Source of the DNA: Rathayibacter sp. VKM Ac-2856
Lineage (GTDB): Bacteria > Actinomycetota > Actinomycetes > Actinomycetales > Microbacteriaceae
Assembly (NCBI RefSeq): GCF_013205055.1
Contig: NZ_JABMLF010000001.1
Location: forward strand, 124,001-188,000
DNA length: 64,000 bases
Reading direction: 5' to 3'
A program made the position numbers and the translations under genes. The notes under the pieces are model-generated. The model ran no database searches, was not told the DNA's origin, and saw only the letters and a program-made list of their open reading frames with translations. This document shows, one piece after another, positions 15,935-24,899 of this stretch; the stretch's first letter is position 1; each line of letters starts with the position of its first letter.

Positions 15935-17161
15935 GTGAGCGGCAGGTCGATCGACGGCGAGCGGCCGAGCCGCGTGCCCGCGGTCGTGGCCGCCCTCGCG
16001 GTGGCCGGGCTGCTGTGGCCGCTGACGTCGGCCGCGATCTCGGGCGGCTCCCTCGTCTTCCCGTCGCGGATCGCGACCTACTCCTGGTTCACCCCGATGC
16101 TCGAGCCGTCGCGGATCGACGCGGCCGCGATGGTCTATCAGAACGGCGTCGGCGTCGAGTTCCTCGACGTGCCGCAGGCGGTGGTCCTCGGAGCCGACGG
16201 CACGACCTACCGGCGACTCGGGGCGGCTGAGGAGCGCTCCGTCGCCGCGGACCAGGGCGATCCCGCCGACAGCGTCCTCGCCGCGGACGGGACCTTCGTC
16301 GTGATCAGCGCACCCGGGCAGGAGGGGAGCGTCGAGGTGCTCGACCTGCGCACGCTGGAGAGCCGCACCGTCCCCGTCCCCGGTGCGAGGAGCGCGGTCG
16401 CGCTCAGCATCGACTCCGCGGGCGGGACCGCCCTGCTGCTCACGAGCGACGACGACATGAGCCGGTACTCCCGTCCCGACTTCGCGCTGAGCGGCACCCT
16501 CACCACTCTCGACCTCTCCTCCGGCGCGGCCCGCACCCTCGAGCTCGAGCCCCGGTCCGGGAACCGCCCGCCCGACGCGCGTTCCGGCGCCCTCTCGCCG
16601 GACGGTCGCCAGGTCGCCGCAGAGACCGAGGACGCCCTCGTGATCCTCGACGCCGCTGACGGGGCGGTCCTGCGCGAGCTGGCGCCCCTGAGCGGAGCCC
16701 TGGACGGAGACGCGTGGTCCCCCGGCGGCGATCGTCTCGCGGCCGTCGACGCGGCCGGGCTGCGGGTGATCGACCTCGCAGGAGGGGCCGCCGCGCAGCG
16801 CAGCCTGCCCCTCCCGGAGGACCGCTGGAGCAGCATGCTGGGCTGGCGCGACGAGCGCACCGCCCTGCTGCACCTCTCGACCGTCGACGGCAGCAACGAC
16901 TCGGAGTTCGCCTGGCTGGACGTCGAGACGGGGGCGCTCGACTCCTTCGCGGCCTACCCCGCCGGTCCCCTCACCGGCGCGGCGCTCGGCAGCGCCGACG
17001 CGGCCCGCGACCTCGTCGCCGAGTGGACGGTCGTCGACGGGCCGGCGGGCCCGCCACTGACGGGCGTGCACGTGCTGCTGTTCTCGGTGCTGACCGGACT
17101 CGTGGTGCGGGCGGTGACCGTCGCCCGCACCCGGCCTCTCGGGCGCGGATCCGGGGCGTGA
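15935..17161 (+). CDS. Membrane protein with beta-propeller-like extracytoplasmic domain (408 aa)
   Basis: The GTG at 15935 follows a GGGGAGGG ribosome site. A membrane helix at residues ~12-32 (VVAALAVAGLLWPLTSAA) and another near the C-terminus (VHVLLFSVLTGLVVRAVTVA) flank a long outer domain. That domain has WD40/TolB-like repeats: GALSPDGRQVAAETEDALVI, DAWSPGGDRLAAVDAAGLRV and LGWRDERTALLHLS. Such propellers usually mediate protein or ligand binding. No enzymatic motif is found, and neighbours do not reveal a partner. Confidence 0.75.
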   Translation: MSGRSIDGERPSRVPAVVAALAVAGLLWPLTSAAISGGSLVFPSRIATYSWFTPMLEPSRIDAAAMVYQNGVGVEFLDVPQAVVLGADGTTYRRLGAAEERSVAADQGDPADSVLAADGTFVVISAPGQEGSVEVLDLRTLESRTVPVPGARSAVALSIDSAGGTALLLTSDDDMSRYSRPDFALSGTLTTLDLSSGAARTLELEPRSGNRPPDARSGALSPDGRQVAAETEDALVILDAADGAVLRELAPLSGALDGDAWSPGGDRLAAVDAAGLRVIDLAGGAAAQRSLPLPEDRWSSMLGWRDERTALLHLSTVDGSNDSEFAWLDVETGALDSFAAYPAGPLTGAALGSADAARDLVAEWTVVDGPAGPPLTGVHVLLFSVLTGLVVRAVTVARTRPLGRGSGA

Positions 17162-17410
17162 CCGGTTCCTGAAGCCCGGTCACCGGCTGCGCGGTCGCGA
17201 CGTCTTCGACCGCGCCTGTCCGTGCCGGCCGCGTCAGCATGCGGCGAGATCGATCCGCTTCGACGCGCTGCGAGGACAAGCGCGCGTGGACTCGCGGCTG
17301 CCTCACCGACGCCGGAACCCTCTCTCAGCACGAGCGGCGATGGAGCGGGGACCGCTGTAGTGCTCGATCGCCGCGAAGCGTCGAGCCCGGGGCGCTATAG
17401 GGTGACGGCT

Positions 17411-18778
17411 GTGCTGACTCGTGCTCGTCGGAGATCCGCGGCTGCCCCCTCGCGCCTGCAGCTGCACCCGACCCAGAGCATCGCGATCGGCTTCCTCGGC
17501 GCGATCGTCGTGGGGACGGGGCTGCTGCTCCTGCCGATCTCCACCGCCGGGCCGGGTGGCGCCTCCTTCCTGCAGGCCCTGTTCACCGCGACCTCGGCGG
17601 TCTGCGTGACGGGGCACGTCGTGGTGGACACGGCCCAGTTCTGGACTCCGTTCGGGCAGACCGTCATCCTCCTGCTCATCCAGCTCGGCGGCTTCGGCGT
17701 GATGACCTTCGCGAGCATCATCGGTCTGCTGGTCCTCGGCAAGCTCTCGATCCGCTCCCGCCTGACGACCGTGACGGAGACGCACGCCAGCGGCCTGCCC
17801 GACGTGCGGGCGCTGGTCCTGGGCGTCGCCGGGGTGTCGTTCGTGATCGAGGGGGTCGTCGCTCTGATCCTCACCGCGCAGTTCTCCCTCACCTACGGCG
17901 AGAGCCTCCCGCGCGCGCTGTGGCTGGGCGTCTTCCACGCCGTCTCCTCCTTCAACAACGCCGGGTTCTCGCTGTTCAGCGACAATCTCGTCTCCTTCGC
18001 CTCGGATCCGATCGTCTGCCTCCCGATCTGCGCAGCGATCATCCTCGGCGGACTGGGCTTCCCCGTGATCACGCAGCTGCGCAAGTACGGCGGCACGACG
18101 CGGCTGTGGTCGATGAACACCCGCCTCGTGCTCTGGGGGACCGGGATCCTGCTGGGGACCGGCACCGTCTACATCACCGCGATCGAGTGGAGCAATCCCG
18201 CGACGCTCGGCGCGCTGGACCCTGCGGCCCGGGTGCTCGCCGGGTTCTTCCAGGCCGTGCAGACCCGGACCGCGGGCTTCAACACCGTCGACATCGGCGC
18301 GCTCGACGAGGCGACGCTGCTCGGGATGGACGTCCTGATGTTCATCGGCGGCGGTCCGGCCGGAACCGCCGGCGGGATCAAGATCACGACGTTCGCCGTG
18401 CTGCTCTTCATCATCTGGACCGAGGTCAGGGGAGAGGGCGCCGTCAACGTGCTCGGCAAGCGGCTCTCCCGCGCCGTCCACCGCGAGGCGATCAGCGTGG
18501 CGCTGCTCTCCGTCGCCGTGGTCCTGGGCTCGACGGTGGTGCTGCTGCTGATCAGCCCGTTCCCGACGCGGCAGGTGCTGTTCGAGGCCGTGTCGGCGTT
18601 CGGGACGGTCGGGCTGTCGACCGGCATCACCGCCGATCTCCCCGTGGCGGGGCAGCTGATCCTCGTGTTCCTGATGTTCGTCGGACGGCTCGGTCCGATC
18701 ACGTTCGCGTCCGCGCTCGCGCTGCGTCGCCGCAAGATCCGCTACGAACTCCCCAAAGAGAGGCCCGTCATTGGCTAA
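17411..18778 (+). CDS. TrkH/KtrB-type potassium transporter, channel subunit 1
   Basis: The start is the GTG at 17411; an in-frame GTG at 17402 is equally possible. The 455-residue membrane protein shows four pore-loop repeats of the Trk/Ktr superfamily, with filter-like segments TSAVCVTG, SSFNNAGFS, QTRTAGFNTV and SAFGTVGLSTG. It mediates K+ uptake with a cytoplasmic TrkA/KtrA ring. The TrkA-type gene starts 8 bases before its stop, so the two form one operon. A second channel gene converges on this operon from the other side. Confidence 0.93.
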   Translation: MLTRARRRSAAAPSRLQLHPTQSIAIGFLGAIVVGTGLLLLPISTAGPGGASFLQALFTATSAVCVTGHVVVDTAQFWTPFGQTVILLLIQLGGFGVMTFASIIGLLVLGKLSIRSRLTTVTETHASGLPDVRALVLGVAGVSFVIEGVVALILTAQFSLTYGESLPRALWLGVFHAVSSFNNAGFSLFSDNLVSFASDPIVCLPICAAIILGGLGFPVITQLRKYGGTTRLWSMNTRLVLWGTGILLGTGTVYITAIEWSNPATLGALDPAARVLAGFFQAVQTRTAGFNTVDIGALDEATLLGMDVLMFIGGGPAGTAGGIKITTFAVLLFIIWTEVRGEGAVNVLGKRLSRAVHREAISVALLSVAVVLGSTVVLLLISPFPTRQVLFEAVSAFGTVGLSTGITADLPVAGQLILVFLMFVGRLGPITFASALALRRRKIRYELPKERPVIG

Positions 18779-19472
18779 GAGACGACTGCTCACCGGCACG
18801 ACGAGGACCGACCGCGTCGCGGAGGCCGATTCGGTCGCCGTCATCGGCCTGGGCCGCTTCGGTCAGGCCCTCGCCCTCGAGCTGATGAAGGCGGGAACGG
18901 AGGTGCTGGGCATCGACGACGACGAGCAGGTGGTGCAGTCGCTGAACACCCGCCTGACGCACGTCGTCCGCGCCGACTCCACCGACGAGGACACCCTCCG
19001 CCAGCTCTCGCTGCCCGACTTCGACCGCGTGGTCGTCGCGATCGGCTCGGACATCCAGTCGAGCATCCTCACCACGTCGCTGCTCCTGCGCTTCGACGTG
19101 CCGAACATCTGGGCGAAGGCGGTCAGCGACCAGCACGGCCTGATCCTCGAGCAGCTCGGCGTGCCGAATGTGGTCTACCCCGAGAAGGAGATGGGCAAGC
19201 GCGTCGCGCACCTCGTCCGCGGGGCGATGCAGGACTACGTCGAGATCGGGGACAACTTCGCCCTCGTCAAGACGACGGCCTGCCAGCCGATCATCGGCCG
19301 CCCGCTCGGCGTGGTCCGCGCGCGGGAGAAGTTCGGCGTGACCGTCAACGCCTACAAGCGCGGCGAGGCGCCCTGGGAGTACGCCACCGCGGACACCGTG
19401 CTCGAGAGCGCGGACACCATCCTGGTCGGCGGCCAGCCCGCGGAGGTCGAGGCGTTCAGTCAGCTCCGGTGA
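18771..19472 (+). CDS. trkA: TrkA/KtrA-type NAD-binding K+ uptake regulatory subunit
   Basis: The start is a TTG at 18771, which overlaps the end of the TrkH gene by 8 bases and is preceded by an AAAGAGAGG ribosome site. Residues ~22-140 are the RCK N-domain with VIGLGRFGQALALELMKAG and an acidic ligand (GIDDDEQ) after strand 2. The last ~75 residues form the RCK C-domain (QPIIGRPLGVVRAREKFG). The 233-residue, single-RCK architecture matches KtrA. It gates the channel in response to nucleotides, and c-di-AMP binding is known in relatives. Confidence 0.93.
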   Translation: MAKRRLLTGTTRTDRVAEADSVAVIGLGRFGQALALELMKAGTEVLGIDDDEQVVQSLNTRLTHVVRADSTDEDTLRQLSLPDFDRVVVAIGSDIQSSILTTSLLLRFDVPNIWAKAVSDQHGLILEQLGVPNVVYPEKEMGKRVAHLVRGAMQDYVEIGDNFALVKTTACQPIIGRPLGVVRAREKFGVTVNAYKRGEAPWEYATADTVLESADTILVGGQPAEVEAFSQLR

Positions 19473-19514
19473 GCGGCGGCCGGGCGCGCTCGTGGGATCG
19501 CCACGGGCCGGAGC

Positions 19515-20891
19515 TCAGCCGATGACCGGAGTCTCCTCCGGGTAGCGGTAGAGGAGGTTCCTCCGCCGGATCGCCAGAGCCGAGGCGAGGCCGATCGGGC
19601 CGATGCGGCCGGCGAACATCAGCGCGGCGAGGATGTACTGCCCGGCGGGCGGCAGCTGCTCGCTCAGCCCCACGCTCAGCCCGCAGGTCGCGAAGGCCGA
19701 GATGACCTCGAAGAGGATCCGGTCGAGGGGCTCGTCGCTGACGAGCATGATCGCCGCGGTGCCGCCCAGGACCAGGGTCGCGCCGAGGAAGGTCACGCTG
19801 ATCGCGACCCGGAGGGCGCCCTGGGGGAGGGTGCGGCCGAAGATCATCACGTCGCGGTCGCCCTTGGCCTCGGCGACGATCGCGAGGAACAGGATCGCGA
19901 TCGTCGTGACCTTGATGCCGCCCGCGGTCGAGGCCGAGCCGCCGCCGACGAACATCAGCGCGTCCGTCGCGAGCAGCGTGATCGGCTCCGACGCCCCGGT
20001 GTCGAGGAGCGAGAACCCGCCCGAGCGCATCATCACCGAGGAGAACAGGGCGTGCAGGATCTTCTCGCCCGGGCTCATGCTCCCGATCGTCGCAGCGTTG
20101 CTCCACTCGAGCGCTCCCCAGAGCACGGCGCCGACGACGAGGAGTCCCGTGGTGACGGTGATCGTGAGCTTCGCGTGCAGCGACCAGCGCCGCCAGTGGT
20201 GCCGGCTCATCATGAGCACCAGGAAGACGGGGAACCCGAAGCTGCCGACGAGGACGCCGAGCATGATCGGGATCAGGATGAACAGGTTCCCGTCGAACGC
20301 CGCGAGGCCGCCCTCGTTGGCCGCGAAGCCGGCGTTGTTGAACGCCGAGACCGAGTAGAAGACCGCGTGCCAGATCCCGAGCGGCACGGAGTCCTCCGCC
20401 AGGACGAACGCGGGCAGCAGCACGGCCGCGAGGGCCGCCTCGATCGCGAGCGTCGTCACCACGACGATCCGCAGCAGCGACTGGACCTCGCCGAGCTTGC
20501 TGGTGCCGATGCCCTGCTGGGCGAAGATCCGCGAGCGGACGCCGAAGCTGCGGGTGACCGCGCGCGCCAGCAGCAGCGCGATGGTCACGATGCCCAGTCC
20601 GCCGGTCTGCACCGCGAGCAGGATGATCAGCTGACCGACGAAGGACCAGTGCGTGGCCGTCTCCACCGAGACGAGGCCGGTGACCGTCACCGCGGAGAAG
20701 GCGGTGAAGAGCGCGTCGTGCAGCGGGGTGAACCGCCCGTCCGCGGCCGAGAACGGCAGGGCGAGGAGCACTGTGAAGAGCACGGCGACGGCGAAGAAGA
20801 TGCCGAGCGCCAGCAGCGCGGGGGAGACGTGGGCGAGCGGGCTGATCGCCAGTGCGCTGTCGGTGGGCCGCTTCGGGTCGGCGGCCCTCAT
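19515..20891 (-). CDS. TrkH/KtrB-type potassium transporter, channel subunit 2
   Basis: I use the ATG at 20891; a GTG at 20924 would add 11 residues. The product has the same four pore loops as the gene at 17411: FSAVTVTGL, SAFNNAGFA, MMRSGGFSLLD and SAFATCGLSVG, and ends in RYPEETPVIG against KERPVIG. It is a paralog, not a recent copy, as the two sequences differ widely. It converges on trkA with a 42-base gap and has no regulator subunit of its own, so the single TrkA may serve both channels, perhaps with different affinities. Confidence 0.9.
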   Translation of the reverse strand: MRAADPKRPTDSALAISPLAHVSPALLALGIFFAVAVLFTVLLALPFSAADGRFTPLHDALFTAFSAVTVTGLVSVETATHWSFVGQLIILLAVQTGGLGIVTIALLLARAVTRSFGVRSRIFAQQGIGTSKLGEVQSLLRIVVVTTLAIEAALAAVLLPAFVLAEDSVPLGIWHAVFYSVSAFNNAGFAANEGGLAAFDGNLFILIPIMLGVLVGSFGFPVFLVLMMSRHHWRRWSLHAKLTITVTTGLLVVGAVLWGALEWSNAATIGSMSPGEKILHALFSSVMMRSGGFSLLDTGASEPITLLATDALMFVGGGSASTAGGIKVTTIAILFLAIVAEAKGDRDVMIFGRTLPQGALRVAISVTFLGATLVLGGTAAIMLVSDEPLDRILFEVISAFATCGLSVGLSEQLPPAGQYILAALMFAGRIGPIGLASALAIRRRNLLYRYPEETPVIG

Positions 20892-21111
20892 CGCGTGCTC
20901 GTCCAGGGGTGCGGCCGGGCGCACGGCCGGGCGCGGGGAGCGGTCCGGGGGGTGGTGCGGGCACGGGTCACGGAGCGTCCTTCGCTTGCATCACGACAGC
21001 GATCCGCTGTCGGCCGACCAGACTTCCCGGCACACCCCCTGCAGGCTAGCCCGCCCGGGCTCGCTGTGCTTCTGCTCCTGCTCCTGCAACGACCGAGGTG
21101 GTCGGCGCTCC

Positions 21112-21504
21112 TCAGCCCGACTGCTCGGGGGAGCGGCTCAGCTGCGCGTCGATCGGCACGGTGCCGGCGACGACGACGTCGCCGGTGTGCGCGGTGGTGA
21201 CGGTCTCGATCAGCACGATCTCGACCTCCTCCTCGGCCACGGGGTTGTGCCGCACGCCCCGCGGGACGACGAAGAACTCGCCCGGAGCGAGATGCACGTC
21301 GGGCCGGTCCTCGAGCTGGATGCGCAGGCGGCCCGACACGACGAGGAACATCTCGTCCTCCTCGTCGTGCGAGTGCCAGACGAGCTCGCCGAGCAGCTTC
21401 GCCACCTTCACGTACTGGTCGTTCACGCGCCCGACGACGCGGGGCGTCCAGTGCGCCGTCACCTGGGCGAGCTCGGAGGAGATGCTGATGCTGTCCTGAT
21501 CCAC
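21112..21504 (-). CDS. Cupin domain protein (130 aa)
   Basis: This single-domain cupin carries a metal-site pattern, with HSHDEEDEMFLVVSGRLRIQL as cupin motif 1 (split here: HSHDEEDE then MFLVVSG) and PGEFFVVPRGVRHNPVA as motif 2. Three His and one Glu are placed to bind a metal. Such small cupins serve as isomerases, dioxygenases or sugar-binding proteins, so the reaction cannot be stated. It is monocistronic, between the second K+ channel and the DUF2975 gene. Confidence 0.85.
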   Translation of the reverse strand: MDQDSISISSELAQVTAHWTPRVVGRVNDQYVKVAKLLGELVWHSHDEEDEMFLVVSGRLRIQLEDRPDVHLAPGEFFVVPRGVRHNPVAEEEVEIVLIETVTTAHTGDVVVAGTVPIDAQLSRSPEQSG

Positions 21505-21662
21505 CGCTCCAGTCTCTCGGTCGGGCGGCGACGGCGCCTACACCGGGGTCACCGAGAATCGCCGCCGGACTTGTGCACCTGGACGAAGCTCTTCGTCGGC
21601 GGCAGCGTGAGACGGTGGACCGTCGGGACTCGACCGCACTTGCGCCGACCGCTGAGGCTTCA

Positions 21663-21694
21663 TATCGTTAATCGATAACATCGATCATCGATAA
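21663..21694. promoter_or_regulatory. AT-rich repeats upstream of the DUF2975-XRE operon
   Basis: TATCG-TTAAT-CGATA (21663-21677) is an inverted repeat, and the core ATCGATAA occurs at 21671-21678 and again at 21687-21694. The patch is strikingly AT-rich for this genome and ends 9 bases before the ATG at 21704. It may hold the promoter and binding sites for the XRE protein encoded by the second gene of the operon. Confidence 0.55.
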
Positions 21695-21703
21695 GGGGAC
21701 GTC

Positions 21704-22378
21704 ATGGGGAACTCGACAGCGATCGCCAGTGGACGGGTTCGGGACCGGCCGCTCCTGCTCCGGCTGGTCCGGGCGGTGCTGCTGATCGTCGCCACGCTCA
21801 CCGTCGTCTCCGACGCGACTCGGGTCATCACGATCACGACCGGCCGGGTGCTCTTCGCCATGGGGGGCGCGGACGGCCGGCTGCCGCTGAGTCACCTGCC
21901 GCAGCTCCTGCAGGCCGATCTGAGCGAGGGAGCCTCCGGCACTCTCGCCGACGCCGACCTGTCGCTCCGCCTGCTCTCCGCGCTGCCCGCGGTCCTCCAC
22001 GCGGTGACGATCGTGCTCGCGACGGTCTTCCTGCTCCGCGCGCTCCGCGGCGTCGCACTCGCGCGTCCGTTCGATGCGTTCGTGCTCACGAGCTGGCGTC
22101 GGCTCAGCATCGCCCTGCTGGCCGGAGGAATCGCCCAGGGGCTGGCCGACACGGCCGCGACGACCTACCTCAACACGCGGATCGGGCTGCTGTTCGGCGC
22201 CGGGCAGGTGACGCCGGACGAGCGGGACGCGTTCCTGGGCGGTGACTACCAGAGCATCGGGACGAACCTGCCGCAGTGGCCGGTCGCCGTCGTCGTCGCC
22301 GGGCTGGTCGCCGCCGCGCTCACCATCGCGTTCCGGGCGGGAGCGCGACTCGAGGAGGACGTCGATGGCGTCGTCTGA
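21704..22378 (+). CDS. DUF2975 family membrane protein
   Basis: The 224-residue protein has four hydrophobic segments: LLRLVRAVLLIVATLTVV, then VLHAVTIVLATVFLLRAL, LSIALLAGGIAQGL and a last one near the C-terminus. The layout and the ARPFDAFVLTSWRRL segment after helix 2 fit the DUF2975 family. These proteins are regularly encoded next to a short XRE regulator, as here, where the genes overlap by 14 bases. A membrane sensor or immunity role with the regulator has been suggested for relatives, but function is not established. Confidence 0.82.
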   Translation: MGNSTAIASGRVRDRPLLLRLVRAVLLIVATLTVVSDATRVITITTGRVLFAMGGADGRLPLSHLPQLLQADLSEGASGTLADADLSLRLLSALPAVLHAVTIVLATVFLLRALRGVALARPFDAFVLTSWRRLSIALLAGGIAQGLADTAATTYLNTRIGLLFGAGQVTPDERDAFLGGDYQSIGTNLPQWPVAVVVAGLVAAALTIAFRAGARLEEDVDGVV

Positions 22379-22607
22379 CTCCCCGGACGAGGACGGCGGA
22401 TCCCACCGCGTCGTCTGCCACCTCGACGCGGTCCTCGCCGAGCGCGGAGTGACCCTGACCGAGCTGTCCGCGCGCACCGGCATCACCATGGCGAACCTGT
22501 CGATCCTGAAGAACAACCGCGCCAAGGCGATCCGCTTCACCACGCTCACCCTCGTCTGCGACGCTCTCGGCACGACTCCCCAGGAGCTGTTCTCGCTACG
22601 ACCGTGA
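22365..22607 (+). CDS. Short XRE family (Cro/CI-type) regulator (80 aa)
   Basis: The ATG at 22365 lies inside the last codons of the DUF2975 gene. The 80-residue protein is almost only a helix-turn-helix: LAERGVTLTELSARTGITM, NLSILKNNRAKAIRF and LTLVCDALGTTPQELFSL. This is the typical partner of DUF2975 and probably represses its own operon through the ATCGATAA-type sites upstream at 21663-21694. Confidence 0.9.
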   Translation: MASSDSPDEDGGSHRVVCHLDAVLAERGVTLTELSARTGITMANLSILKNNRAKAIRFTTLTLVCDALGTTPQELFSLRP

Positions 22608-22638
22608 GGGATCGGAGCGGGCGCTGACGTGCGGCCGA

Positions 22639-23010
22639 TCAGGAGGCGGGCCTGCTGAACAGGTTGACGACGTTGCCGTCGGGGTCGCGGACGAGGGCGG
22701 AGCGGTTGCCCCACGGCATGGTGGTCGGCGCGAGCACCACGTCCTCGGTCCGGGGACCGAGCTCGGCGAAGGCACGGTCGACGTCGGCGACCTCGAACTC
22801 GAGCAGGACGGAGTGGTTCGACGCGGGGGTGACGGCGCCGCCGAGCATCGCGACGGTCGCGGTGTGGGCGATCGCGAGGGTGGCGCCCGCTCCGGCGAAC
22901 TGGGCGAAGACCGGCGCCGGGCGCTCGGCCGGTCGGCCGATGACCCGCTCGTAGAAGGCGACGAGGCCTTCGAGGTCGTCGGTGACGATGCGGAGGGAGG
23001 TGAACGACAT
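22639..23010 (-). CDS. VOC (glyoxalase/bleomycin resistance) family protein
   Basis: The 123-residue protein has the paired beta-alpha-beta-beta-beta units of the vicinal oxygen chelate fold: DDLEGLVAFYERVIGR at the start and LVRDPDGNVVNLFSR at the end. The glutamate in VLLEFEVADVD fits a metal ligand. Family members include glyoxalases, extradiol dioxygenases and antibiotic-binding proteins. It lies downstream of a WYL regulator on the same strand with a 117-base gap, a frequent pairing, and may be its target. Confidence 0.87.
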   Translation of the reverse strand: MSFTSLRIVTDDLEGLVAFYERVIGRPAERPAPVFAQFAGAGATLAIAHTATVAMLGGAVTPASNHSVLLEFEVADVDRAFAELGPRTEDVVLAPTTMPWGNRSALVRDPDGNVVNLFSRPAS

Positions 23011-23127
23011 GGGGCTCCTTCAGTGGAGGGGGTGAGGTTGTTGCACCAGGCTCGTCGGTCGTCGCGACACCGTCCTGTCGGTGTTTCCGGAGATCGTCGG
23101 TTCTTTCGGGAGATCCTCGGCGCCGGA

Positions 23128-23823
23128 TCAGTCGTCGACGACCGACCGCAGTCGTCCGTACTGGAGCGCGAGGTCCTCGGCTCGCAGCGTGCGCGGCGGA
23201 GGCCGCTCGTCGGTCACCTCGAGCGACAGCATCCGGTCGCCGCGGAAAGCCCGGACCCCCTCGCGCAGCCGGCACCAGGCGATCAGGTACCAGTGCTCCT
23301 CCTTCCCGATCGAGCCCAGCGGTTCGACGTCGCGGACGGACTCCGCGCCGCTGCTGTCGCGGTAGCGGAGGCGGACGACACGATCCGCGCGGAGGGCTGC
23401 CGCGAACTCGACCGGAACGACCGCCTCCTCCTCGCTCTCGAGGAAGTGCACCCGCGAGGCGACCGCGCCGACTCGGGCGGCCTCACCGTCCGGCAGGACC
23501 GCGAGCGTCTTCCGGGCGGCGGTCCGGGCTGCGTGCCGGAACGGACTGCGCCGCAGCGCGCTGAGGCCGACCAGCACCGCGACGGCCTCCTCCAGCGTGA
23601 ATCCCGCCGGACCGAGGGTCGCGGACGCGTCGATGACGTAGCCGCCCGTGCGGCCGGGTTCCGCCCAGATCGGCAGACCCGCCTGCTGGAGCGCGGACAG
23701 GTCGCGCTCGATGGTCCGCACCGACACCTCGAACCGCTCGGCGAGACGACGCGCACTCCGCGGCCGGGGCGAGACCGCGCGCAGCTCCTCGACGAGCCCG
23801 TAGAGACGATCGGTGCGGTTCAC
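23128..23823 (-). CDS. YafY/WYL domain transcriptional regulator
   Basis: The GTG at 23823 gives the standard N-terminus VNRTDRLYGLVEELRAVS. An HTH_11 domain follows (SARRLAERFEVSVRTIERDL) and then the WYL domain (VRLRYRDSSG, EHWYLIAWCRLREGVRAF). WYL domains bind ligands, including nucleotides in some defence systems, but this 231-residue form is the common stand-alone YafY type. The VOC protein gene downstream on the same strand is its most likely target. No defence genes are nearby. Confidence 0.9.
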   Translation of the reverse strand: MNRTDRLYGLVEELRAVSPRPRSARRLAERFEVSVRTIERDLSALQQAGLPIWAEPGRTGGYVIDASATLGPAGFTLEEAVAVLVGLSALRRSPFRHAARTAARKTLAVLPDGEAARVGAVASRVHFLESEEEAVVPVEFAAALRADRVVRLRYRDSSGAESVRDVEPLGSIGKEEHWYLIAWCRLREGVRAFRGDRMLSLEVTDERPPPRTLRAEDLALQYGRLRSVVDD

Positions 23824-23911
23824 CCAACCATCATCCGCCCGCGAGCGCCGGGTCCGACGACCACGGCATCGACGGTGTGCATGAATGTCCGGAAGCGAGG
23901 GGGCGGTGGGG

Positions 23912-24784
23912 TCACGCACGGGTCGCGGAGGAGATCCTGCTGCGCAAGGCCTCGACGAGGGCGGTCACGGATTCGTCGGGAGAGGCGCGAGTGATGGCCA
24001 GGACGGAGCGCTCGAGCGGCGGGTGCAGTCCGACGGCGACCATCCCGTTCCCGAGGGCGCTCCGCGGGACGGGGGCGACCCCGAAGCCCGCGGAGGCGAG
24101 GGCGGCGGCCTGCTGCACGGACCGCGTCTGGAGGGCGAAGGAGACGAGCACTCCGGCGCCGGCGAGCTGCTCGGCCAGCCAGGCGCCGTACCCGTTCGAC
24201 GCGTCCACGCCGATCAGGCCACCCGCCGCGCCGAGCTCGGCCACGGGAAGCCGGCCGGCCGGGACGTCCCCGGTGGTCCGGCCGACGACGACGATCTCCT
24301 CGATCCCGAGGCGCTCGACGTGCAGTCCGTCCACCGTCGCCGGACCGGGGACGACGACGAGGTCGAGGAGGCCGGCGCGCAGGTCGTCGATCGAGACGGC
24401 GGCACTGGTCGTCTCGACGAGCTGCAGGGGCGTGCGTCCGTCCGCGTTCCACCGGGTGACGACGGGGACGAGGAAGGGCAGGGTGAAGCTCTCGGCGACG
24501 GCGAGCCGGATCGGCTCCTCGGCGTCCGCCGTCCGCGCGGCCCCCACGGCGCGCTCGGCGGCGTCGACGGCGAGGCGGGCGTGATCGACGAGCGCACGCC
24601 CGTATCGGGTGAGAGTCGCGCCGGCCGGATTCCGGTCGACGAGGGGCACCCCGACCTCGCGCTCGAGGGACGCGACCTGGTGGGAGACCGCGGGCTGCGA
24701 GAGGTGCAGCGCGCGAGCGGTCGCGCCGATCGATCCGACCCGCGCCAGCGTCACCATCACCTCGAGGGCTCGAAGACTGGGCAT
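23912..24784 (-). CDS. LysR family transcriptional regulator
   Basis: The 290-residue protein has the N-terminal winged helix MPSLRALEVMVTLARVGSIG, then ATARALHLSQPAVSHQVASL. A periplasmic-binding-like effector domain runs from about residue 90 (IRLAVAESFTLPFLVPVV). It is divergent from the SDR gene, and a perfect 8-base dyad spans its own start codon, which suggests autorepression. Its target is probably the SDR/lipoprotein pair at 24900-26194. The effector is unknown. Confidence 0.92.
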   Translation of the reverse strand: MPSLRALEVMVTLARVGSIGATARALHLSQPAVSHQVASLEREVGVPLVDRNPAGATLTRYGRALVDHARLAVDAAERAVGAARTADAEEPIRLAVAESFTLPFLVPVVTRWNADGRTPLQLVETTSAAVSIDDLRAGLLDLVVVPGPATVDGLHVERLGIEEIVVVGRTTGDVPAGRLPVAELGAAGGLIGVDASNGYGAWLAEQLAGAGVLVSFALQTRSVQQAAALASAGFGVAPVPRSALGNGMVAVGLHPPLERSVLAITRASPDESVTALVEALRSRISSATRA

Positions 24785-24801
24785 AGACGAACCCTATGCC
24801 C
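24779..24801. promoter_or_regulatory. LysR-type box overlapping the LysR start codon
   Basis: GGGCATAG (24779-24786) and CTATGCCC (24794-24801) are perfect 8-base arms around 7 bases, matching the LysR consensus T-N11-A in dyad form. The LysR ATG is at 24782-24784, inside the left arm. Binding here would block translation or transcription of lysR and could activate the divergent SDR gene. Confidence 0.65.
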
Positions 24802-24899
24802 GGCCTTCGACGAGCGACGGTCGGTTATGGACTGACGGTGTCCGTCCCCTGGTTGTCTCGAGGGAGGGAGCCGCACCGGCTCCTCGACAGGGAGGCACC

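Noticed and set aside
17162-17410. c-di-AMP riboswitch upstream of trkH
   Set aside because: K+ transporters often have one, but I could not find the conserved ydaO elements in this leader, so it is not reported.
23128-23823. WYL regulator as part of an antiphage system
   Set aside because: It is the ordinary YafY architecture next to a VOC gene, and no nuclease, CBASS, BREX or restriction gene is nearby.
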